From NCBI GenBank assembly GCA_036245525.1, contig BTPG01000001.1:182387250-182451249 (forward strand): a stretch of DNA of 64,000 bases, read 5' to 3'. This DNA comes from Semisulcospira habei (lineage: Eukaryota; Mollusca; Gastropoda; Semisulcospiridae). Below, piece by piece: positions 22,034-30,500 of the stretch. The stretch's first letter is position 1; every line of letters begins with the position of its first letter. The notes under the pieces were generated by a model. It was not told where the DNA came from. It was given only the letters and a program-made list of their open reading frames with translations, and searched no databases. A program made the translations under genes and the position numbers.

Positions 22034-23002
22034 CAGTGTCTGGGGGAATAATCTGTAATTCTTCTCTGACAAATGCCCTCTGTGGGGCTGGTTCATATAA
22101 ATAATATATTGACGCGTCAGCGCTGGGAATTATTTTTTTTATATTATGAACGGTCGTGGACCAGATGGGGTCGGTTGCTCTGCGTCTGACGTCATTCTCA
22201 GACTCACCGGGCTGATATAAATATCTCACTTGTTTAGTAAATAAACTTGTGTTTGGTAGTGGTGTTTTTATTTCTGGCCCTGACACTGACAGTATTGTTT
22301 TTAATTTAATAGCGTCAGCAGGCTTTACATGGCCTTCGTTATTCATTGCTTTTATCACAGACGGTAATCTCTTTACCCATTCAGTGTTACGTGTGTCATG
22401 CATGAGTTCCTTTGAATACTGGTAGCTGAAAAGTCTTTCTGATAACTGTTTGTTGAAGTTTTCGACAATTGCCTGTGATCTGTGTACGCCTGGAATGCCT
22501 CGTCTAACCAGTACGCCATGCTTTGCAAATAACTGATTAACGGCGCCCTTGAATTCAGATCCATCATCAACCTGAACAAGTCTAGGGTATTTTAAAGGGC
22601 CTCGACTATATATTTTTGTTAATGCTGTCGCAACTGTTAATGCTGTCGCAACTGTGGTAGCGTGTTTGTCAGTTATGGGTTCGGCATCTTTGTACCTTGA
22701 AGCAATGTCGACAACAGTCAGTGCGTATTTGTAACGCTTTTTTTTTCTTATTGTGTCATGGGGTAGGAACAGGAGGTCCATTTGATGCGTGTCATTTGGG
22801 ATAGTTTTTCAAAATGAGGTCTTGTTATTTTTCTTGGCGCAGGTAAATATATCTGCCAAATTGCCTGTCTCTGTAACCATTGTTTGACTTGATTGAGTGT
22901 TATATCTCCGCCCACGGCCGCCTGTAATTTCTGAATCGTGGTTTGTCCTTTCCAATATCCAATTGGGGAGTAATATATTTTCGATAGTTTAGCGTCTGTC
23001 AT
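22020..23002 (-). pseudogene. INT: Polinton retroviral-type integrase, one frameshift
   Basis: Catalyses insertion of the element's DNA with the 6-bp staggered cut seen at the ends. Likely start ATG 23002 inside the end of the preceding gene. The N-terminal ~75 residues (IGYWKGQTTIQKLQAAVGG) are in one frame and the catalytic core in another; the shift is near 22770-22790. DDE-type acidic residues are visible: D in MDLLFLP, D in VDDGSEF, E in AIVENFNKQL. The C-terminal part (VRYLYQP...DPIWSTTVHNI) resembles the SH3-like DNA-binding end of such integrases. An 18-bp tandem repeat near 22620-22655 adds six residues (repeated TVATAL) between the first and second catalytic acids. Adjacent to and convergent with the polymerase, as often in Polintons. 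Confidence 0.9.
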
Positions 23003-23420
23003 TTCTTCTAGCAATATAAACTCCTGTGAAATATACAAATGTCATTCCCACTAGAACAAAGATAATTTCTCCGTTTTTTTGTTGTGTGCTTGGTTGATAA
23101 TAGTCGCTAAGTTTCGGTTTTGGGATGGTCATGTCATTACCAGTGACAAGAAAATATTCACGGATTGCGTCATCGGTATTAGAAAATGTATGTTGCGCGT
23201 GACCTTCAAGCCTAAGTTTTTCATTGATGAAATCAAGTTTCTCTATTCGTTGCTTCTCATAATCCTGCTGGGCTTGTGCAAGTTTCTCTGATGCTTCATT
23301 GTGGCGCTTAATTTCTTCTGCTGATTCCTCTCTACCCATTTTTGAAAAGAGATAATTTGATCCACTGAAAGCAAGTGCGTTGACCATCGCTGCTCCAATC
23401 ATTATAGCTATAGTTGCCAT
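22989..23420 (-). CDS. Polinton two-membrane-segment coiled-coil protein
   Basis: 143 residues, start ATG 23420 with the A-rich leader GTAAATAAAAAAAT. An N-terminal hydrophobic segment (ATIAIMIGAAMVNALAF), a charged coiled-coil middle (about residues 30-75, rich in E, K, Q) and a C-terminal transmembrane segment (IIFVLVGMTFVYFTGVYIA) followed by a basic RRNDRR end. Intact. The arrangement fits a small viral membrane protein; the role is unknown. Its end overlaps the start of the integrase gene by 14 bases. Confidence 0.65.
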   Translation of the reverse strand: MATIAIMIGAAMVNALAFSGSNYLFSKMGREESAEEIKRHNEASEKLAQAQQDYEKQRIEKLDFINEKLRLEGHAQHTFSNTDDAIREYFLVTGNDMTIPKPKLSDYYQPSTQQKNGEIIFVLVGMTFVYFTGVYIARRNDRR

Positions 23421-23431
23421 ATTTTTTTTAT

Positions 23432-23624
23432 TTACATAGAAACATTTTCTGGAATAATTCCTTGCTTGACGAGAAAGTCTTTTGTGGCAATTGACGCTGT
23501 TACAGCTACAATTAATTTAGCACTGTCTTCGAAGTCTAATCTACTCAGGTCTGCTGATTTCATTTTGAGAAGACTTTTTCCCAGCATAGAGTAAGCAACT
23601 GGCAGAGTGATAGACAAGGTTCAT
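23432..23624 (-). CDS. Small Polinton protein, unknown function
   Basis: 61 residues from 23617 (TTG) or a few more if the ATG at 23624 is used, which would need a one-base shift. Weakly hydrophobic segments at both ends (LPVAYSMLGKSLL and LIVAVTASIATKDFLV). Lies 11 bases upstream of the next gene's ATG in the same direction. No recognised domain. Confidence 0.5.
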
Positions 23625-23807
23625 TAAATTCTTTGATGCGCTCATTTTCTAATACAAGAAAAATTAAAATAAAAAATGTATTTATTGCATAAACAAATGG
23701 GTCAACGGCTTTGGATGATACTGGTAATGTGGCGACTTCTGGTTTTGTTTTTGGAGTGTCTGATTTTTTTTGTCACTGTTCGAGTCTGTGGTTTGTATTT
23801 TTTCCAT
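23561..23807 (-). pseudogene. Tiny Polinton membrane protein with homopolymer frameshift
   Basis: ATG at 23807. The first ~15 codons run into an 8-A tract; one frame then stops soon, whereas the other continues through a clear transmembrane segment (FVYAINTFFILIFLVLEN) and ends at 23561. A single missing A explains the break. No known function. Too short and broken to be listed by simple ORF length. Confidence 0.45.
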
Positions 23808-23817
23808 AGCGTGTAAC

Positions 23818-24159
23818 TTATGTAACCAAATCCGAAACAAATCCGGCAACTATATATTTTGCTGTTTCGGATTTAGACTCATTTGTTAGTCTTACACTTT
23901 GATGAGGGTGTGATTGTCCTGACGGTGTTGGCAGTGTTGGTTCTGATGGTCCTGACGGTGTTGGTATTGAAACTGGTCCTGACGGTGGGTTAGTTACATG
24001 AGCCTTTTCTGTTAATGCTTGAAGCTGTAATTTTTTTTGTCTGTTATATTCGGCTAATCTTTTTCCTGCCTCAACCCTTCCTGGGCTTTTAGTCTTAGTC
24101 ACCGTTTGAACCTGTGTCAAGACAGGACTCGGTTGTGGAGTCGTCTGGGTTTTGTCCAT
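23818..24159 (-). CDS. Pro/Ser/Thr-rich Polinton protein
   Basis: 113 residues, ATG at 24159 inside the end of the upstream gene (65-base overlap, different frame). Starts with TQTTPQPSP and a basic stretch (RVEAGKRLAEYNRQKKLQL), then repeats of PSGP/TPSG, then a short conserved-looking end (ETAKYIVAGFVSDLVT). Disordered linker-like composition; a scaffold or virion linker is possible but not shown. The final hydrophobic stretch is weak and may once have continued into a membrane segment. Confidence 0.5.
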   Translation of the reverse strand: MDKTQTTPQPSPVLTQVQTVTKTKSPGRVEAGKRLAEYNRQKKLQLQALTEKAHVTNPPSGPVSIPTPSGPSEPTLPTPSGQSHPHQSVRLTNESKSETAKYIVAGFVSDLVT

Positions 24160-24616
24160 TTTCTTCTGCAGTAAAATTTATTTTCGAAAAATCAATATGA
24201 CTGCCAGTAACAAGCAAGGTTACCACAGGCGCAAGGTAATTGCCAAACTTGTAAAACATGACGCATGCTAATTTACCAATTGAACTTGATACAATAGGGT
24301 TGCTTTCAAGGTCGTGTGATAGACTGTCAGTGTTTACAGGTAGAAAGTGACTCACAGCTTTTGTGTATAAACAGACAAGAGATCGACTTAAGTCACGGGT
24401 CATTAGTGAAGCGATGTGATTTTCATATTTAGAATGTAGTTTAATTAACTCCTCAGCCGTGAGGGATTCTATATCTTCTGTCATGTATTGTTTACCAAGA
24501 AAAGCTTTTGATTTTCCAGAAACAACTACAGACAAAAGACGCTGTTTTTTCGAGTCTAAGTCTTTGTTTTCTACAACGTTGATATTGTTTAGAAGAAGTA
24601 ATTCATTTTGATTCAT
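24095..24616 (-). CDS. Rightmost Polinton gene, unknown function
   Basis: About 173 residues from ATG 24616, chosen because the leader TTTATTATAAA matches the other starts; a longer frame upstream runs into the inverted repeat and is unlikely. Mostly helical-looking, charged (LTAEELIKLHSKYENHIASLM), with a more hydrophobic patch (KLACVMFYKFGNYLAPVVTLLVTG) and an acidic, disordered end. No catalytic motif. It is the first gene inside the right inverted repeat, only about 80 bases from it. Intact. Confidence 0.6.
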   Translation of the reverse strand: MNQNELLLLNNINVVENKDLDSKKQRLLSVVVSGKSKAFLGKQYMTEDIESLTAEELIKLHSKYENHIASLMTRDLSRSLVCLYTKAVSHFLPVNTDSLSHDLESNPIVSSSIGKLACVMFYKFGNYLAPVVTLLVTGSHIDFSKINFTAEENGQNPDDSTTESCLDTGSNGD

Positions 24617-24697
24617 TTTATAATAAAAAATATTTTTTTTGAAACTATAATTAAACATATTAAATACACATTTCAGAATGTACACACATAACCGATG

Positions 24698-24943
24698 GAT
24701 TAATTAACTCAGGGTGTTAACCCCCTGTTGGTATTACTCTGCTGAGAGGTACATAAAAGAGTGATTGTTAAAATAATAATGCAGTAGCGGCCGGTATGTT
24801 AGGCAAACTTGCCGGGGTGCTGTTTTAATACTAACACTTCTGGAAATATGGGCGGCGTGATCATTACATAGTTTGTTAGCAAAAGTCGTAAAAATTATGG
24901 AGTAAAAAAAAAATGTCCAATTCCTCTCATATTCTCATTCTCT
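24698..24943 (-). repeat. Polinton right terminal inverted repeat
   Basis: 246 bp, inverted match to 5376-5620. Ends ATTCTCATTCTCT directly before the target duplication CCCATG at 24944-24949. Confidence 0.95.
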
Positions 24944-24949
24944 CCCATG
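24944..24949. other. Polinton target-site duplication, right copy
   Basis: CCCATG, identical to 5370-5375. Confidence 0.9.
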
Positions 24950-24996
24950 ACCATATTGCTATGACGGCATTTGTTTAACCAGTAGACTGTGTTCAG

Positions 24997-25118
24997 TTGG
25001 CTCATTTGACATGTAATGTTCATGTTTTGACACGACAGAATTGACAATTTCTCAAAGTGTTGGCTCATTTGACATGTAACGTTCATGTTTTGACACAACA
25101 GAATTGACAATTTCTCAT
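24997..25118. repeat. 63-bp tandem duplication
   Basis: TTGGCTCATTTGACATGTAA and following ~40 bases occur twice with a 63-bp period and a few differences. The sequence around it to 25342 has no gene that I can see. Confidence 0.8.
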
Positions 25119-25342
25119 AAAGTGTATCAGCCACAAATAAACATATTTGCATAATAGTTGTTTGTCTTATTACCAAACTAGAAGCAGCCATACCAACGCC
25201 CTCTATTTAAGGTCAAAGTTGTGGGTGTACCCCTAGTATTTAATTAGTTTTTTTTGCAATCCTGTTTTATAAAAGTGATAGGACCTACAGACTGTTTTAA
25301 TCACAGATTGTCATATGACACTGTACATCATCTTACTTTACT

Positions 25343-25356
25343 TCAAGATGGAATAT
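25343..25356. other. Target duplication of I-type LINE copy 1, left
   Basis: TCAAGATGGAATAT, repeated exactly at 31360-31373. Confidence 0.9.
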
Positions 25357-26000
25357 GCCTACCCGGCACCGGCCTCCACGTGGCGTAGGTGGGTAGTCCG
25401 CTCAGTCCCTGACCGAGTGGGCTAGCGGACGGGTGCCATCTTTGTCCAGGATTAGGACTTGATGTCAGCAGATATGTTGTTCAGCCTTTTCACTGGTCCG
25501 GTTTTTAAGGAGCTGTGCTAACCTAGGTCGTACCATGTTGGATTGGTCCTTAAAAATACTCGTGACTTTTTGGTCCTTTGGATCCCAAGTGTTTGCCGTG
25601 CTTGGAGACCCGTGTCGGGGGAGAAGAGGATCCTGGTGGCTGAAACACTCCACTTTGGCCTTGACTTCTGCCTAAACGGGAGGCTAGTCGTACCGGCCTA
25701 GTCAATCGGCTCTTGTCACGTTGAGCCCTATCCCACTGTTGACATGCGGGTTGCTATACGGAGCACCATGCTATAGCCTTTGCTGCTGATTAGGTGCTTT
25801 ACGCCAGTATTCCCCTGCATTCAACGGTGTGATCGAAGGCGGTGGCTCAAACGGTTCAATCGGGCTTACCCCCTTGAGTATATCTTTCGGGCAGTCTCCA
25901 TTGTGCGTCGGCTGGAGACCCGCCGACAGTTGCACTTTCCCTTGTTGGGCTCGGTGGCGGGCGGGGACCCCCGGGGGATGAATATCTCTACTAATATAAT

Positions 26001-27509
26001 ATGGATAAAACAAAAAAACCAAAACTAGCACAGAAACGGCATATAGACACCGAATTTGAACATGACAGTGATTCAGACTGTGAGGAAGCGACGCCTCAGG
26101 CGTCGGCCGTATGGCCTCGCTTCCTCATTGTCCATAGCAAGATGAAGGAGAAACCAGTTACCAAGCTGCATCCTTTTCTGGTGGGGGAGACCCTCAGGAG
26201 CCGTGTTGGCAGGCCTGACGCCCAGCGCCTCAGGTCTGGTGACTTGCTGGTGGAGTGCCGTACTCGGGCACACTCCAGCGGGCTACTGGGGCTCTCTTCC
26301 ATCGGAGACACTCCTGTGGAAGTCACACCCCACAAAACTATGAATTCGTCAAGAGGCGTAATCAAAGATCAAGCTTTGGCAGAACTGTCAGAAGATGAAC
26401 TTGTAAGGAACCTTAAGTCTCAGGGGGTGACTTGCGTCAGGCGCTTCGCTTCCAAGCGAGGTGGTGGGGAGATCCGTCTCCCTACCATCATCCTGTCGTT
26501 TGGCACCCCCACCCCTCCTACTACCATCTGGGGAGGTTACTACTCCCTGCGAGTGAAAAAGTACGTCCCTCTTCCCCTCCGGTGCTTTAAGTGCCAAAAG
26601 TATGGCCATGGGCAGAAGACGTGCCGTCAGGCAGAGGCTTCATGCGCCCGTTGCACTAGGCCCGGACACTCTGCTGAGTCCTGCACAGCCACCCCCCTGT
26701 GTGTGAATTGCCAGGGGGCGCATATGGCTTCGGATAAGAAATGCCCTCGTTGGATATCCGAGTGCAAGATTCAGCAGGTGCGTGTGGAGAAGGGGTTGTC
26801 CTTTCTGGATGCCAAAAAACTGGTTGAAGGCCCTGGTGCAGCTGCGGCTGCCCCAACCTCTAACACCTCTGTGTATACTTTTAGTGCAGCGGTGGCAGGC
26901 AAGCGCCCCACCAAAGACTTTTCATGTCAGACCCCAACTTCTTGGTTGGGGGCGGAGCCTCGGCTCATCTCGCCCCTGGAGAGTAACCCTCCTCCGGTGG
27001 TGACAAGGAGCCAGGGAACGCAGAAGGCGGACACGGCCGGTCCGGTTGTGCCGCCTTCTGTTGCCCCTAAGCCTCAGCCCCCACCCAAACCTGTTAGTCA
27101 GTCAACTCCAAAGGCTTCTGGCTCTGGTCAGCCTTCTAAGGCCGCTAACTCTAGCGGCAGGAACGCTGCCCAGGACCAGAAGTCTAAGAAATCTATGGGA
27201 CCGCTGTGCGCACGGGCCCAGAAGGGGAACACAGATGTCCCCCTTCAAAACAAATATGCTGCACTGGAGGAGCAGATGGAGGGAGTGGAAGTTGTTGTTG
27301 CTGATGCTGCGGCAGCTCCACCCCCTTCCTCTCCGAAGAACCAGAGGAGGCCCGGGAGCCGGCCCCCCTCTGTTTCTTCAACTCCTTCCAAGGTAAAGGA
27401 AAAAGGGGGGAAAAACTCCTTACCCCCAGATAAGACTTCATCATGGACTCTTTGCTTCAGTGGAATTGTCGTGGTTTTCAAGCTAACTTTGAGGAATTGC
27501 GTCTTTTAG
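26001..27509 (+). CDS. ORF1p: LINE ORF1, nucleic-acid-binding (Gag-like) protein
   Basis: 502 residues. Binds element RNA to form the retrotransposition particle. A conserved N-terminal region (WPRFLIVHSK, HPFLVGETLRS) is followed by three zinc knuckles in tandem: CFKCQKYGHGQKTC (about residue 195), CARCTRPGHSAESC (about 215) and CVNCQGAHMASDKKC (about 234). The C-terminal ~200 residues are Pro/Ser/Ala-rich and disordered. Compared with copy 2, the normal stop right before ORF2 is lost (TAA changed to TTC within GATAAGACTTCATC), so the protein is extended by ~20 residues and overlaps ORF2 by 67 bases in another frame. Confidence 0.9.
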   Translation: MDKTKKPKLAQKRHIDTEFEHDSDSDCEEATPQASAVWPRFLIVHSKMKEKPVTKLHPFLVGETLRSRVGRPDAQRLRSGDLLVECRTRAHSSGLLGLSSIGDTPVEVTPHKTMNSSRGVIKDQALAELSEDELVRNLKSQGVTCVRRFASKRGGGEIRLPTIILSFGTPTPPTTIWGGYYSLRVKKYVPLPLRCFKCQKYGHGQKTCRQAEASCARCTRPGHSAESCTATPLCVNCQGAHMASDKKCPRWISECKIQQVRVEKGLSFLDAKKLVEGPGAAAAAPTSNTSVYTFSAAVAGKRPTKDFSCQTPTSWLGAEPRLISPLESNPPPVVTRSQGTQKADTAGPVVPPSVAPKPQPPPKPVSQSTPKASGSGQPSKAANSSGRNAAQDQKSKKSMGPLCARAQKGNTDVPLQNKYAALEEQMEGVEVVVADAAAAPPPSSPKNQRRPGSRPPSVSSTPSKVKEKGGKNSLPPDKTSSWTLCFSGIVVVFKLTLRNCVF

Positions 27510-30500
27510 TCAAGTTCTATAACCCCTCAGTAATATCTCTTCAGGAGACTTACCTGAAGACTTCTGACCCTGTGTCCTTTAATGGTTTTAATGTTATACA
27601 TAAAGGCTCTGATTCGGAGAGGCGCTCGGGTGGAGCGGCTCTTCTCATTAGTAGCCAAATTTTATGTAGCCCCGTTAGCGTCGACACCTGTCTTCAGGCT
27701 GTCGCAGCTCGGGTTACCTTAAAGAAGACCATAACCATATGCAGTATTTACCTGCCACCATCACTGCGGGTCTGTAGCAATGATATTTTTAACTTAGTAG
27801 ATCAACTGCCCCCTCCCTTTATTCTCATGGGGGATTTTAACGGTCACGCTCACCTTTGGGGCAGTGACCACTATGATGGCAGAGGTCAAATGTTAGAAGA
27901 TGTTTTTTCTCAACTTAACCTATGTGTCTTTAACGATGGCTCACCTACATACTCTAACCCAGGTTCAGGATCTAGTTCTGTTCTAGACCTCACTGTGTGT
28001 GATCCTTCTCTCATGCTGGACTTTGACTGGAAGGTTCACGATGACCTGTGTGGTAGTGACCACTTCCCAGTAGTCCTGTCATCGGTCAGCTGTGTGGAGG
28101 ATTCGCCGGTGGGGCGCTGGAATCTCAAGAAAGCTAACTGGCCTCTGTTTGCCTCCCTCTGTCAGTCTCGTCTTACAGAGGAGGTGGTCATGTCAGCTGA
28201 AGAACCTGTTTCTTGTTTTACTTTGATTTTGTTGGACGTAGCAGGTGAAACCATCCCTAGAACTTCCACATCAGTCCCTCGGAGGCCGAGAGTACCATGG
28301 TTCAATGAAGAGTGCCGCAAGGCCCAAAAAATACGCAAATCTGCTCAGCGACGTGCTTTTCGTAATCCGTCGCAAGCAAATATTTTAACATTTAAAAGAC
28401 AGCGGGCGAAAGCCCGTTACATTTTTAAACGCGAACGCCGTGCTTCCTGGAGACGCTTTGTCTCATCTTTATCTTCTAGGACTCCGTCCCAAAAAGTCTG
28501 GAAGGCTGTTCGAAGAATTAGGGGCAGGGGTGGCTCGGCTTCTGTCGGCCATCTTAGAGATGGTGCCAGTTTGGTCACAGATAAAAAGGCTGTGGCCAAT
28601 TTGCTTGCCTCCACCATTGCCCATAATTCTTCAACAGAGAATTATTCACCTTTCTTCCAGAGAGAGAAGGAGAAGCGAGAATCTTGTGCTTGTGATTTTA
28701 TATCAGATAACTCGGAAGACTATAATGCCCCCTTTACATTTTCAGAATTGCAGCAAGCCATGCTGAAATGTACTGACTCTGCTGCTGGATTAGATACCAT
28801 CCATTATCAGCTCTTAACTCATCTGCCTGAGGATTCACTCCTTGTACTTCTCAAGGCCTTTAACCATATCTGGATAACCGGTCGTTTTCCGCCATCTTGG
28901 CGCCAGGCTGTGGTTGTGCCAATCCCCAAGCCGGGTAAGGATCCTTCCGACCCGGGCAACTACCGGCCAATAGCTTTGACATCATGTTTATGTAAGACTA
29001 TGGAACGCTTGGTCAACGCCCGACTGGTGTGGCATCTTGAGTCACATGGTCTCATCACAGACCTCCAGTGCGGTTTCCGGGGCTTCCGTAGTACAACTGA
29101 CCATCTAGTCCGCTTTGAGTCTTTTATCCGAGATGCTTTTGTCAACAAGCAGCATGTCTATGCAATTTTCTTTGATCTTGAAAAGGCATATGACACTACC
29201 TGGAAGTATGGTATAATGTCTGATTTGTCGGACATGGGTTTTAAAGGGCACCTGCCTGTTTTTATTCACAATTTTTTGTCTAACAGGTCGTTCCATGTCC
29301 GTGTGGGCTCCACCCTCTCCGACTCCTTTGAACAGGAGATGGGTGTCCCGCAGGGCAGCATTCTATCTCCTGTTTTATTTAGCATTAAAATAAATAACAT
29401 TGTAAAGGCCGTCAAGGATGATTCTGAATGCTCTTTGTTTGTGGACGACTTTGCTTTGTGTGCACGAGGTCGAGGACTTGCGTCCCTTGAGAGGCGCTTG
29501 CAGCTGTGCGTTGATCGCATCCAGGGGTGGGTGTCTCTCAACGGATTCAGGTTCTCGCCCTCCAAGACAGTCTGTGTGCATTTTACTAACCAGATGAAAT
29601 TTTTTCCAAAACCTACCCTGAGCATTGCTGGAGTGCCAATTCAGGTGGCCGAAGAGGCAAAGTTTCTGGGGGTCATCTTTGACAAAAGATTGACCTTCCG
29701 CAACCATGTTAACTACCTTAGAACCTCTTGTCGGAAGGCCCTCGACATTCTTCGTGTCGTTGGTCGTACTGACTGGGGTGCAGACCGTATCGTCTTACTT
29801 CGACTGTACCGGGCCATTGTTCGGTCCAAACTGGATTACGGCTCTGTGGTATATGGCTCGGCTTCCAAGTCTGTTCTACAGCGTCTGAACACAATTCACC
29901 ATCAAGGTCTGCGCATATGTCTGGGAGCCTTCAGGACATCTCCAGTTCCTAGTCTGTATGCAGAGGCAGGGGAGCCTTCTCTCAGGCTCCGCCGCATCCG
30001 CCTCATGCTCAGCTACGTTCTGAAGCTGAAGGCCCATCCAGAAAATCCTGCCTATGATTGTGTTTTTACCCCGTCGTTTGCAGAGATTTACGATGCCCAT
30101 CCGGGAGCTGTCCGTCCACTTTCCTTCCGTGTCCGACCTCATCTGCAGGCGGCCGGAGTGGACCTGGACAAAGTTTCGGAATCTCTGCAACACGTCACTC
30201 CACCCTGGCTACTACCAGTTCCTGACATCTTGCTGGACTTGACTGCCCACAAGAAGGATTGTACTCCACCAGCCATATACCAACAGAGCCTCAATGAACT
30301 CCTTTCAATTTTTCCTGGCTATTGTCGTCTTTATACGGATGGGTCCAAATCTGAGGATGGAAGAGTGGCTGCGGCTGCAGTGTCCTCTCGCCATCCTAGA
30401 CGCCCATTTAAGCTCCGTCTCCCTGACCATTCCTCTGTATTTAGTGCCGAACTGCAGGCCATTCTGCTAGCACTCAAGCATGCCTATCAGTCTCGGGAAA

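Larger units (their letters stand above)
5376..24943. mobile_element. Polinton/Maverick element, 19.6 kb, with nested insertions
   Basis: The boundaries come from long inverted repeats that begin AGAGAATGAG and end in the complement, plus an exact 6-bp duplication CCCATG outside. Inside are the two defining Polinton genes, a protein-primed family B DNA polymerase and a retroviral-type integrase, plus capsid-like genes. Gene order, left to right: two reverse-strand membrane/unknown genes, a reverse minor-capsid-like gene, a forward virion-like gene, a reverse coiled-coil membrane gene, the forward major capsid gene, two small forward genes, forward polymerase, reverse integrase and five small reverse genes. 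Removing the five later insertions (three SINEs, one LINE piece, one palindromic insertion; about 4 kb) leaves about 15.5 kb, a normal Polinton size. Frameshifts in polymerase, capsid and integrase indicate a dead copy, unless some are assembly errors in homopolymers. Confidence 0.95.

Noticed and set aside
26656..27444. Alternative long frames overlapping LINE ORF1 on both strands
   Set aside because: Shadows of a GC-rich Pro/Ser-rich coding region. They lack motifs and are not kept in copy 3.
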